Shown: one piece after another, positions 20,786 to 32,299 of the stretch
How the letters are laid out: every line of letters starts with the position of its first letter
Numbering within the stretch: the stretch's first letter is position 1
Origin: Lepidodermella squamata
Taxonomy: Eukaryota; Gastrotricha
Direction of reading: 5' to 3'
Assembly (NCBI GenBank): GCA_047495785.1
Contig: JBLDXI010000013.1
Coordinates: forward strand, 3,720,001 to 3,784,000
Length of the DNA: 64,000 nucleotides
Notes under the pieces: model-generated
Seen by the model: the letters and a program-made list of their open reading frames with translations, nothing else
Told to the model about the DNA's origin: nothing
The model's database searches: none
Position numbers and translations under genes: made by a program

Positions 20786-23615
20786 ATGAACAAAAGTACC
20801 GCCAAAGTAGATGCCGATTTTAATGATCGTCTTTCATTTGTTTGGCAACGATGTGAGCATTTGCTGACAACAAATCTTTCACTGTCGAAGGGAGGCCTGG
20901 GTAATCACCTTGTTGCGAGAAATTTGATTACCTTCGGCGATTTCAATCTCCTTCAATCAATAGTATGTGTGATTTGTAATCTTAGAATTCATATTTCATT
21001 TCCCTTTTTATATAGGTGGAAATAAGCGTTGATGAAAGGACCAGGTTTCTATTCGAAAAATTGCTCTTCATGAATTGTGACCGGCGACGTTGGGGGGATA
21101 TAATAGGTGCTATACGAGATTCGGGTTCAAATAATGTTGCTGACGAGCTTGTTAGGCATTTCAATGAATTCGATAAAGATTTGTTGGGTTCTGAGAGGTA
21201 GGACCAAGAATTGAATGAATGACCAGCTCAGCTTTCATCTTTCAGTGACACAAAAATTTTCGGCCACATTCCCGATCTCAAAGATGACGATTGTCCATGT
21301 TCCTATGAAAATGAACGTCTGCTGCAACAGAGCTTCTTGCAACTATGCAAATCCTCAAATAACGGTTGGTTTTTGTATTCTAAACGAGATACATTTTTAA
21401 TCGGTTTTCAATCATTCTAGGCGTTTTATTAGTAGATTCTGCTTTGAACCTCGGCAAAACTGCTTTGATAATCGTTCAAGGCGTCGCTCTCAATCATCAG
21501 TTTCTGAAAAACCAATGCAACATAGACACTGTTGTTTGGCTCCACGTCTGCCGCTACTTTGACCGCGGAGTTTTCGATGATGCCAAGTTTCAGCGCGACC
21601 TAGCTGACATCCTCGAGATAAATTGCGATGAACGGAATGGCAAATCAAGTCGGGAAATTAATTTCCATTTCAAGCATCAGGAATCTTTCCATTCGTATCT
21701 TGTGGTTTTGGAACACTCTTTGCGGCCAGATGTTGTAAAAAACGTCCAGCCATTGATGGGGCAAAAAACTAAAATGATTATTTCTTCGGAAGGAGGAATG
21801 GCTTTCTCCCTTTCCCCGGAACACGCGCTAGTCAAATTATCCAACCGCAGCGACGAATTTAATCCTCCGCAAGATTTCCGCTCCATTTTTACTGAAAACG
21901 TTGCCGTAAAGGAAAAGTCTTTCGCTTTTCTTATATTCGAAAAGGCTACGGCAGTTTGTATTGAAGACTTGGAAATATTATGGCAATGCCCAGCAGATCA
22001 AGCTCTTGAATTCCTAGCTCTGTTAGAACGATCGCGTGTTGTTACGAAGACTTATAGCAATCAAAGTTTCATCATGGACTGTTCCGCTTACGAAGCTCTT
22101 TCGAATTTCACCATTGATGTGGAGAAACTTGGGCAAAGCATTCATGACTTGCGGTCGCGATTGATGTTAGTCATCAAGAACGCTGCTGGAGAAAACGTTC
22201 TACATCAAGCTGTGAGGAATAGCCGAAAAGCTCTGATAGAAGCAATTTTTCAGACTTTTCACGCTTATCCCAATCTTGGTCTTGTTCAGCTTTCAACTGA
22301 GCAAACCAGCGAAGGCGAAACTGCGTTGCATTACCTTCACAGAATTGAAATTCTGAAACATGAAAGTACTCAATCCCAAGAAAGCTTGACTTACACTCGA
22401 CTCTGTAGAACGGTGGACAAATTACTGGCAACAGAAGGCGGGAGATCAATCTTCAGCATCAAAAACGCTCAGAAGAAAACTATTATGCACCTTCTTCAGA
22501 GTGACGTTCTCACAGCAAAAGTCTGGTACCGGAATGCGTTGTTGATTTCTGCAGCTTATGGGTTCGAAAAGTTGGCCGAGGTTCTTCTCGATGTCGGAGT
22601 GATCAGCAATGAAATCAATGCAATTAAAGATCGTCAAGGGAACTCTGCTATGCTCTTGGCTACGATCAATAAGCAAACAATGGTAGTTGAGCATCTATTG
22701 CGGAAATGTCCCAATATTCACGTCAACGATCAAAATCGCTTGCAAGATACGGCCTTATTAATCGCGGTTCGAGATGGCTCGACTGAAATTGTTAAATTGC
22801 TATTGAAGTCGAAAGATATTGACCTATCAGCTAAGACCAGCCGAAACTGCAATCTGTCTTTGTTCGATTACAACTCATCCAGCCGGAATTGTGGTGTCAG
22901 CGCAATGGCTATGGCTGTGATTCATTGTAATCCTGAAATAGCTGAGTTGTTGGTTCAAGCTGGGGCGGCATTGGAGCCTTACGAAGCGAGAGGTCTGCTG
23001 ACTATGGGTCACGTCAGAGTGAACAGAAAAATCTGCGATTTGGTGCGCACTTCCATGACCAAAGGATCAAATGGAGATTTCTCGCCTACTACAGAAAGGA
23101 AGTCGTCCATCACTTCAAGTACTTTATTACTAACACCTCCTATCGTAAGGTCCAAATCAATACCCAGGAGCCTTGAATGCAAAGAAACGATCAAAGTGAT
23201 TAGTCATATCGATGGAAGGTATGACATAGTAAATAGCGCTGATGAAAAGCTGGTTTCCTTCACAATCAGCCCTATTTTGGATCAAAGACCTCTTTACTCA
23301 TCTAGCCAAGATTTATTCCTGGCATCAACTGCCGAAATTGGTGCCTTAGCACCTTTGATGTTTGCTGCTCTCAAAGGAAACACGTCTCTCAGCACCCTTT
23401 TCCTCTCAAAAAGGACTCTGCCGCGATTTAACAACAGCCTTTTGATAACCCTGCCAAAGAAAGGCCAAATAATCTTGAGCCAAGAAACAAAGGACATCAA
23501 GGACGAAGTTAGCCCATCATCATCGAGCAGCTCGAAACAAATAGCCGTTGCAACGGTGGCTCTTGCAGCCGGTACCTCGATAGCTTTCATTTTAAATCGA
23601 ATAAAATTTTACTAG
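20786..23615 (+). CDS. predicted CARD, degenerate NB-ARC and ankyrin protein with C-terminal membrane anchor
   Basis: Exons 20786-20962, 21016-21197, 21246-21364 and 21421-23615 give 890 aa. Residues about 10-110 have the length and hydrophobic helix pattern of a CARD. Next comes a nucleotide-binding-like segment: GVLLVDSALNLGKTAL retains GKT of Walker A but lacks the first Gly; NIDTVVWLHV matches the strand-2 W of NB-ARC proteins; YLVVLEHSL sits where the Walker B DD is expected; MIISSEGG sits at the TTR/sensor position. A winged-helix-like part follows, then about six ankyrin-type repeats (for example GNSAMLLATINKQTMVVEHLL, DTALLIAVRDGSTEIVKLLL). The end, VATVALAAGTSIAFILNRIKFY, is a single helix plus basic residues, as in tail-anchored proteins. 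The closest concept is a CED-4/Apaf-1-like apoptosis or immune regulator. Ankyrins are sure; CARD and NB-ARC are inferred. Confidence 0.65.
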
Positions 23616-23696
23616 TCGCAACAAATTATCAAAATATATTTAATGAGGAAGCAATAAAAACACAATGAAGGATGAAGGATGAGGTATGTTGTGTCA

Positions 23697-24474
23697 TCAT
23701 GGGAACCAGCGGTCGAAGAAGAAACGAACTCCAGGGCGGAAGTTATCGCGGCACGCCATACAGTCTGCAACTAGAGCTAAGATCAGGGCTCGAAGGCCGA
23801 GAAGAGCCGCGGAGATTATTGCCAACATGTTAGCACAGCCAAAGGCGCCGCAGGTTCCAATTGGGCCACTGTAAGCTGCACCGGCTTTTATTAGGCTAGC
23901 TACGAAGACGCAATAGGTCACAACACTTGCCAGGATGCTTATTGCAGTAGCTAGAAAGACATCAAATGAGAAAGTGCTTGGTCAAACGTTGCAGTAGCTT
24001 ACCAACTCCGACATTGAGTAAGTCATAACACTTCGGGGTGAAGATAAAGTAAGCCGCGGCGTAGAATAAGGTCTCGGCTGCGGAGACAATGGTACTTAAA
24101 AGAAAAGCAGAATGGAAGTCGTCGCGCTCCCCGCGGTAAAGTAGTTCGTTCGGAGCCTCTTCCGAAGAAATGTAGATCAGGATCAATCCACAGCCGCTGC
24201 TTGTTAGAATTAGAATGCTGAACATTAGGGCTGACAAAGTCGCAATGCTTCTGTATAATTCGGCTTTTCGTTGTAGATGAGTTTGTACCACTGGGCGTTC
24301 CTCTACAATAATGGCGGGCTGAGCGGCCTTGGTTTGTTGATAGAGGTCGTTGCCAGCTGTAACTGTTACAGATGCAGCTGAGGATCGCTGGGATGAGCTA
24401 TTGCCCCATGTATCTGCAATGCCCACGTTGCTATCAAGCAGTTGAACAATCGAAATTCTTGGGCCTGAATCCAT
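23697..24474 (-). CDS. divergent four-helix membrane protein, family member 7
   Basis: Two exons (24474-24003 and 23950-23697, phase 1) give 241 aa. A polar N-terminus of about 75 residues with Ser/Thr-rich stretches precedes two hydrophobic segments separated by LLYRGERDDFHSAF, equivalent to the RGD loop of the relatives. Exon 2 contains the third helix, then GTCGAFGCANMLAII, the family signature, and runs straight into the fourth helix without the intron found in the other members. The tail is basic and aromatic (RPGVRFFFDRWFP). It overlaps no neighbour and ends 81 bp from the stop of the convergent CARD/ankyrin gene. It shows that the family is wider than the local tandem arrays. Confidence 0.72.
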
Positions 24475-25113
24475 TGCACTTAATTACTGAAATTCCTATT
24501 ACAATAAGCAAAAAATCAATGGCTGCTGAATATATGCGAGGTGTCAAAAATGGCCTGGGTGACACATAATCAATCCTATTCATAGAGAACTCTAAAATTA
24601 GTGTAGGATGGCCTATGTATGATTCATAATTTCGAGCTACCGATGAAATATTGCCTCATAAATCCAGACGTTATCGCCATATATGGGTCTTCAGAGTAGT
24701 CTTTTTTTAATTGCGTACCCACCATCGAATAACGCGGCCATTGTCGTGGTGTAGTCACTACAATGGGCGTGCACGAGTCAACCGGCCAAAACACGCATTG
24801 TGCTTATGCGTCTTGTTTTTTTCTTCCCGTTTTTATTCTGCCTATATTATGACCCAGCGTACAAGTAACAAACAACCTGATGATTACTCATCGGCCCATT
24901 CACGCACTAGGTACTGGAGACATTGCGTAATGTGAAGATTTTACGCCAATATAACAACCGCTGCGGTAAGGCGCGTAAATATTTTGTCACACACAGGGCT
25001 AAAAACGTTACTATCTCGGCTTGGCCTATACCTCAAATAACCGCACGGATGAATGGACCATCTCCAAAATAAAACGATTCTCAACGTAAAAAATAGCTTT
25101 TTTATTTAAAATT
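24475..25113. other. 639-bp spacer, nothing recognised
   Basis: This is the upstream region of the gene at 24474 and the downstream flank of the EB gene. Only short frames without motif occur. Confidence 0.45.
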
Positions 25114-28100
25114 TCATAACGCATGGTTTTGCAAAGCGAAAACGAGTGAAGTCACTGTGAGGATAACAGCAATTATCCTTGAATCGCAGGTGTTTATCGA
25201 GGTCGAGCTGACAGAAGAATCTTTCTGGCAAACTCCGTTGGTATTGCAAAATGCCATAGCGCCTAAACTTGGGGATCTGCAATTCATGTCGCCGTAACAC
25301 TTCGAACCAACGGTATCTACGGAATATCAGAAAATCAGCTGAAAAGTTGGGATTGTAGCGAATTTTCAATTACTTTCGATGCAAGTTGTAGTTCCGTTAG
25401 TTGAGGTTTGTTCGACATGGGAAGGCGCGCAGTGGCATGTGTCTTCGTCAGCTTCGTCCAATCGTTTTAGATCGCAAGGATCGCCGCAGACGAGGCCTAA
25501 ACTACCGTCGCAAACTGAATCGAGAATAGGAACACGAGCTTTCGTGCAAACGTCTCCAAATTTTAGTGCTGTTGTAGCAAAAAACCGCTGAAGTTACGGA
25601 GCATTGCTATACAAGAAAACTTACGTTTCCCACATCTATCAGCTTGGAAATTTCTCACGTGACCTCTTTGACTGCAACGGCAAACTGAAATATCGGAATT
25701 CAAACATAAAAATGATAAAAAAGATCTCTCTCGAGCTACCTCATCTTTTGAAATAGCAATTAAAATTACCCATCGATAAATCATTTTTTGGCATTTTTTC
25801 CGAATTTTCCTTAAATTTCGAATATTTTATTCATTTTAATTTATTTCGAGAACGCATTCTAAAACTTTTATAATATTACATACAGATCACCCTATTATAC
25901 TGTGTGTCCCATTATTATATTTTCATTTTTCCACAAATACATGCGGTCTACATATTTTCATGCTTTAAAGAGACCAAATTCAAGCCAAAATTTATTCGAT
26001 ACTTTGGCAACTTTGGAAACCTTGGAAATATTCGTTTCTGCTTGCATAACCATCAATATTGGCTTCCTGAACTTCGGAAAATCGATCATTTGTAAAATCG
26101 ATCTTGGAATCGATATCGGCCAATGTTCACAGTATTATTTCCTATAACAGCCCGGGCTAGTAAAATTTTAACCGCGAAATATTGAAATATTCGAAAGTTA
26201 ATTGTTAAGAATCGCCATTTTTACGTGTTTTCAAACCGACTTGACCTCTCAAGGCTGGGCTGCTACTAGGGATGGGCGCCGTGAATTTAGCGACAGGGCT
26301 GCTATTGGAGCAAATACGGTAATTGGTAAACAGCGAAAAGTGTCCAGTAGCGAAATGTGAGATCTATCGGTTATAGGCATAAAAAAAATGAAGATTCGAA
26401 GAAAAATTTGCGCCTCGAAAAACCATGAGAAATCTATTGCTGGAGGCTCAAAAAACCGATGAAATTCCGATGGTAAAAGTTTTTGGAAAATGCTGCTTTT
26501 TTACCCGGTTTGACCCAATTTCTCAAAATCCTTTCATTTCTGTTAAAGATTCGATAATTTTTGAAATTTCTCTTGCCATAAGATGGGACAGCATCGCCTT
26601 TCATTTTAAGCTTTTAGGTCCTTTTTCAGTGTTTTCCTTGGTTGGAGTACTCAGGGACCTAGGATGCTAAGTAAGTAAAAATTCGGGAAATGTTCGTTTT
26701 TCACTTTTGAAGTCCAATTTTCATGGAATTATTCGAAATTTCTCACCGAAAAAGTCATCGCATTCAACTGCGCTGCCGCCAAGCTGCGGGCAGTGACTAT
26801 CGCTGACGCATTTATCCGCCGCGTTGTCGATCCGCCTCAACTGGCATATCGGCACCTTTGCCGAGAAGAACGCCGAGTCGGAAAAATCGTTCGATAACAC
26901 GGTTTGATAACCAGGCGGGCAGTCGCAATGCGGCACCAGCGTGTTGATAGGGTCGATTAGAAGTGACGGCCGCATCACGTGACTCATGGGCATGCCGGGT
27001 GTTCGCACTTGCGTTAGGCAGTACTTCGACATGCTATCGGTGGAGCTTTCACTCGGGAAGCCGGTGAGTTCGGGTGCGCACACTTCGCCGTGGAACCGGG
27101 AGACGGTGCCGTTTATGCACCTGCAGACACCCTCGTCGCAGTATGAGTTATTGGCGGCACAGACGCCGACGTCGAGGTCCTGCGAGCAGAAATCACCCAC
27201 TCGCTTTACTGAAATGAAAAATTGTCAGATTTCAAGAAAGTATAAACAAATGCCCGCAATTATAATCTTAGGTTTATAATGCATTCATGGTTGAAATGGT
27301 CCCAGAGAACTAAATGCGATCTGATTGGAAATCGGCCTCTATGGTGGCTTTCACAACTTATTGCCGCTGTTATAACGAGAATTCTAATGAAGTTCGTCAT
27401 CATGCTAAGCTTTGATTCCTTATCAGCTAACCCATTTCACTTCAAGCCTAGCCGTTTTGGATTTTTCAAAGCGAAAAAATCACTGGGCCGATTTTCTATC
27501 TTACCACATGCATACCCTTTCGCCACCCGAATTTGCAAAAATGCCGCCGTTTTCCAACGAAACTTTGATTTTATATTGCTTCGAATTTTTTATTTGATTT
27601 AGAGAATCCATGATTTATGGGCTGAATTATAAGAAATCACTGGCCCACAGAGACAGCTAAACAGGACAGGACAGGATCCCACTTTTACCGCAGAAAAATT
27701 CAAAAGCTCAAAATATTGGAGACATAAATAACGTTCTATTGGAAAAATAGAAAATAAGTGTTATGTAAATCTTGAATTACCGTAAATACCGAAATAGGAG
27801 TGTAGGATCACAACTCATCTACAATTTCGGGAACAGATTTGAAGCGATCTCGGTGGACTAAGCCTTTGTTTTCATAAATTGCCTTCGTAAAAATGTAGGA
27901 CGGTGCCTAATAACTCGGTATTTACAGTATACTCCGGGCTCTGAATTTCTGTAGAGCACATTTTTGTAAACTAAAGCTTTTAGAGCACATTTTTGTAAAC
28001 TAAAGCTTTTCCAAAATTGGCAAAATACAGATAGTAGAATCCATTAAAATCCATAGTGAACGAGGACATTACTCAGGTTTTTCCACGCTATGAAAATAAT

Positions 28101-28460
28101 GGAATTTTCTGTTAACAAATTCCCAATAACTGCAATTTTCTGGAGAATTTCCTACCTCTAAATTTGCTTGCTACGGCGAAGTTACACTATAACTAGAAAT
28201 ATTCTCTCGCTGAACCCTTAACAGCAAAGAAGCTCAATAAACAAACATTTTACGCATTTGAATTTTCGCAACGTGCCAATGTAACGAGCGCCATAGCCTC
28301 GTTTGCAGCCACAAACGCCCCATAGGCACATTGATCGTTGACAGGTCAGTTCGCCCATATCCGTACAGTCATCGTTGGTCAAACAGTACCGGGTCGCTTC
28401 GATGGCTGCAAAAGCGAAAATCGCCAAAATCAAAACGGAAAAGATCGATAAATACGACAT
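25114..28460 (-). CDS. secreted EB-module protein with GPI-like C-terminus
   Basis: Six exons (28460-28254, 28186-28156, 27208-26747, 25684-25625, 25568-25374, 25316-25114) join in frame to 385 aa. The signal peptide is MSYLSIFSVLILAIFAFAA. Cysteine-rich EB modules follow (RYCLTNDDCTDMGELTC...CGCKRGYG; NNSYCDEGVCRC; CDCPPGY; VCRCSQRG; SVCDGSLGLVCGD; MNCRSPSLGAMAFCNTNGVCQ). The protein ends with a Ser/Thr-rich stretch and a hydrophobic tail (RIIAVILTVTSLVFALQNHAL), as in GPI-anchored proteins. EB proteins are typical of nematodes and arthropods, mostly extracellular and of unknown role. Weak points: exon 2 is only 31 nt, and introns 2 and 3 are about 1 kb, so exons 1-2 could belong to a separate small secreted gene. 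Confidence 0.6.
27952..28009. repeat. two exact tandem copies of a 29-bp unit
   Basis: The unit beginning TAGAGCACATTTTTG occurs twice back to back inside intron 2 of the EB-module gene. A recent small duplication with no visible function. Confidence 0.75.
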
Positions 28461-28699
28461 TTTTGAAAAAGAAAATTTTTGAATTTACGAAATTTTATTC
28501 ACAGAACTATTTGTACACTACAACACAAGCTTAGCAACGCTTGAATATATAGAATGAATGGCGATTATATAATGTTGCAAGCTTGAATATCTGTATTGAT
28601 ATAATGTCAAAAGAATGGTGATATGAATGGCAAGCGAACAGAAATAGCAAGAAAATTCATATCAATTCATGTCATCATTTGAAAAAATTCTGAATCACG

Positions 28700-29853
28700 T
28701 CAGGCCATAACCAACATTTCGCTAGCTTTGGGGCCATTTCTGCCGTTCGGATCATCGGTAATCGAAAAGTGATTTCCAGTAAAGTAGAAAGTAATCCTCC
28801 TATAAAAAAATAGTTGTTAAAAAATGAAATTTAAAAATTCTTCAAAAATTACCAATTTTTAATGTAATCGGCAAATTGTGGGTTATTTTGCGCCACGTCA
28901 ATCATGTTATCATTAGATACGATAACACCGCCAGTTTCATAAGCAAATTTAACAATAGCCAGGTCATCGTATGGGTTGCAAACGCTGCCATCAGCCAATT
29001 TTTTACGCGGAATAACCGAAATGTGACCCTTTTTCTCCAAATCGTGCAGAATTTCTTGCTGCAGCGTTTTCGGCTTCAAATTTTGCGGCGAGCCGCGAAT
29101 ACGAATTTCAGGTACAAAAGCGTAAACTTCGGGGTGACCTCTTTCCAGAAAGAAATCGATCGCTTTTTTAAGGCCGAGGCAAGAATAATTGACATTACGA
29201 CCGTGAGCCATGCAAATGTTATTCGCATCAATCGCAATCGGTCGCAATTTCGCCGGTGAAGTCGAGAGGGTCTTCCTAATTTTCGGCGCCGTCGAATTCA
29301 TAACATCGCTTAATTTGACAGGAATGCATTTAACCGGTTCCGATTCAATGATTCGAGTTTTATAGTCAGGGTAGCAATCGTTCAGCAGCTTCAAAGCTTC
29401 TGAGCATTTCTTGCTATTTCTAAATCTAGCGACGACGATGCCTAGCGAGACATCGCCGCTGCACTCGATCGAATCCGCGCCCATCCAAGCCAAGTGTTGC
29501 TTAACCGCCGATTCCTTGATATTCGGCGTAAAATCAGCTAATTTTATCTCGACCAATGTCGGGTCGTTTTCTGGGTCGGAATTGCTAGATTCGCTTGGCG
29601 GCTCCTGATCCGAGTAAAATTCGTTGCTAGACGCTAGGCCCGACTCAGGTTCATTAGAGCCAGCGATCATATCCTGAAGGCTTTCGAAGGCTAAGCCAAC
29701 CTGGCTGGCTTCATTTCCAAAAATATGAAGAATTTTCGTCACCGAGTCGTTCATGATGGTAACTTGCGGGAATACTTCGCCGAACTCCATTGTTTCCCAT
29801 AGACTGCCTAGTTCCGGCGGGTAGGTTATATGTTTGTGGACTTGAGAGCTCAT
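28700..29853 (-). CDS. NYN-domain ribonuclease, N4BP1/KHNYN/Regnase type (gene 1)
   Basis: Exons 29853-28853 and 28799-28700 give 366 aa. The C-terminal half is a PIN-like NYN nuclease domain: RPIAIDANNICMAHG holds the first catalytic Asp, GLKKAIDFFLERGHPEVYAF the helix, NPYDDLAIVKFAYETGGVIVSND the second acidic cluster, and after the intron WRITFYFTGNHFSITDDPNGRNGP matches the conserved DDPxGRxGP end of this family. N-terminal to it are a KH-like stretch (ITKILHIFGNEASQVGLAF) and an RRM-like stretch (LVEIKLADFTPNIKES). Such enzymes cut mRNA or viral RNA in the cytoplasm. The zinc finger of Regnase is absent, favouring N4BP1/KHNYN-like. The upstream neighbour is a paralogue. Confidence 0.82.
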
Positions 29854-30544
29854 TTTTTTAATAAAATTCTAAAAAAAGTATCAAAAAAGAATTAATCGAC
29901 AAAGCTTAAAGTGGTTAAAAGACGAAATGTTTCATCAATAGGAACGCATTTTTTTTACTGTCAGTTCGTGACTCATGTGGCGTGATACCATCAATTATTA
30001 ACGTACAAAAAGTAGCCCGTAGTTCTTTACAGCTTTTGAAACACCTGGATCGTTACGATTAAGCAGAAAACAAAGCGCGCAAGTGTAAAATAATAACGGC
30101 CTATCGTCATTATTATTATTATCATCATCATTTCGGTGGAGAAAAAAAGAAACCGGCGGTGTCATCTCTTTCGTTAATGTGCGCAAGGAGAATCAGACAA
30201 CAAAATGCTATACAAAATCGATTCCTCTCAAAAATAGATACCTATAAGCTCTAGTATTTTAACAATTAGTGGGATTCTTTACTTAAAATCTAGAAACCTA
30301 GAATTTTCCGCGGATTTTCTTCACATTTCATCCAAGTCCAGAATTTCAAAAGTCCATAAAAGTTAACCGATTGCGAAGCAAAAAATATTACGAACATCTA
30401 GGAGCAAACGATTCACCAGGCGCTTATTTTGTCACGATTTTTTAGTAAGCATATAAAGCAAAGAGATCGCCGTCACTTTGCGCCTCCAGTACAGCAGTAA
30501 ACTGGCAGTAATTATGAATAGAAAAAAACGCGGAAGAAAAGCAT
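29854..30544. other. 691-bp spacer between the two NYN genes
   Basis: It contains a short ATT/ATC microsatellite-like stretch near 30107-30130. No ORF is supported. It should hold the promoter of the 28700-29853 gene. Confidence 0.45.
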
Positions 30545-32299
30545 TCAGTCATCAGCAATGAGCATTTCTTCCGCTCGTGAAGCGCGTCTTCCATTCGGGT
30601 CATCGATTAGCATGAAGTGATCTCCGGCAAAACAAAAAGTGATTCGCCTGAAAATGACAAAACTTGCTAAAACTTGGGAAATTGTGATAAAAAAATCACC
30701 ATTTGTCAATATAATCTTGATATTTAGGATTATCACGCCCGACGTCGATCATGTTATCGTTGGAAATGATGACACCTCGCGTTTCGTATGCGAATTTCAC
30801 GATCAAAACGTCGTCGTACGGGTTGAATTTCGATCCGTCAGCGAACTTTTTGCGAGGAATGACTGTTAACCGCCGTTCGCCCTCCAATTTGTGAAGAATA
30901 TCTTGGCGTTCGATGCGAGGGTTCTGACTCATTGGCGGGCAGCGGATTTTCATTTCAGGAATGAACGCGTACACTGAGGTATGGCCCCGTTCCAGGAACC
31001 AATTGATTGCCAGCTCTAAACCATAGCACGAATAAAACTGATGATTTCCATGGTGCATGCATAGATTGTTTGCATCTATTGCCACTGGACGACGACGTCG
31101 AGAAGGCACCTAAACCAAAAAATTTAACAAAACTTGCCAAGAATCAAAGGGAAAACTTACAACTGGGGGAATAGAAACGGGCATCTGTTGCTGAAAGTAT
31201 GGTGAGCGAGCTGAGTTTGAGGAAGAATTCATCTTAGGACGATTGCGACTAGAGTCGCTAGCACTTGGTACGGAACTAGCGCCAGCAAAATTTTTCCGAG
31301 AGGAAGCCGAAGAGTTATAGAGAGATTGTTCCTGTAAAGGAGACTTTGGACGACGAGGAGGGCCCGATCCGTGTTCGGGCGATGAATTATGACGCCGTGA
31401 AAGACCATATGCATCACTCGATTTAGGGCGCTGGGGAGGCGGCTGCCCTTTGACGTGTTGCTCCAGCAAATTGCGACGCGCTAGAGCGTCTTTCTTCAGT
31501 TTTTCCGTATCACTGCCATCGTCAGATTCATGATGACGGAAGTACTGCTCAAGTACATCTGGGTCGGAAACTTGGAATGCAGCTTTCCTCCTAAACGAAG
31601 ATCAATTTAATGGCCAAACTATCATAAACTATCTGAAACATACTTGAAAGGAGAGATTACTTTATCCCATGAGCCTTTAGAAATGGTACTTATAACATAT
31701 TGAGGATAAAATTCCTGAAGCCTTTCTCTAGCCGATGAACACTCCCGAGCGGTTTTGAACTTCACGTATACTGTTCCAGTTAGGAAATCTCCAGGCTTAG
31801 TTCTATCTTTAGGGCACTCGATTGACTCTGCCTGCATCCATGCAAAGGATTCCCGAATTTCATCGTCGGTAATATCGGGCGCAACGTCGTTCAACTTGAT
31901 CTCTAAACCAATTGGTTTGTTCTGATCATCGGAGCTACTAGTTGCTCCTAGCGGTATTTCAGCAGGGTTGGGAAGGGGCGCTGACTTATTCTGAAACATC
32001 TCGGCCATATCATTGTCAGCAGAATCACAATAACCATCAGCATAGATTTTTTGAAGGCATGCTTCCGAGATGAATGATTTTAACGCGAAAGCAGCGTTGT
32101 CAGCAGTGGCAGCATCGGGCCCGAAAATGTGAAGGATGCTAGACACGGTGTCCTTGATGATATGGACACCAGGAAAATTTGCCGCAATATCAGCTGTTAC
32201 TGCTTCGGACGAAAACGTGGCGGCTAAATCTTCAGGGAAGTCGACTGTGCGGTAGATCTTCCCACTACTAGATGCTCGATAGTCCATAGCAACCGACAT
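30545..32299 (-). CDS. NYN-domain ribonuclease, N4BP1/KHNYN/Regnase type (gene 2)
   Basis: Exons 32299-31644, 31590-31161, 31109-30700 and 30647-30545 give 532 aa. The NYN domain is in the C-terminal third: RPVAIDANNLCMHHG, GLELAINWFLERGH, NPYDDVLIVKFAYETRGVIISND, then WRITFCFAGDHFMLIDDPNGRR. The N-terminus repeats the KH-like (ILHIFGPDAATADNAAFAL) and RRM-like (LEIKLNDVAPDITDDEIRESF, TVYVKFKTARECSSA) parts of the neighbour. A Ser/Pro/Arg-rich disordered linker (about residues 240-370), absent from gene 1, joins them. The intron before the final exon splits the same Trp codon in both genes, proving tandem origin. Probable cytoplasmic endoribonuclease. Confidence 0.82.

Noticed and set aside
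20629-20823. Frame upstream of the CARD/ankyrin gene
   Set aside because: It overlaps the chosen start in another frame and has no motif, so it is probably 5' UTR.
25902-27602. Plus-strand frames in the EB gene introns
   Set aside because: AT-rich, no family features, and antisense to supported exons or in introns.
28876-29259. 127-codon plus-strand frame opposite the NYN gene
   Set aside because: It is the exact antisense of the conserved nuclease domain, so its openness is a by-product.
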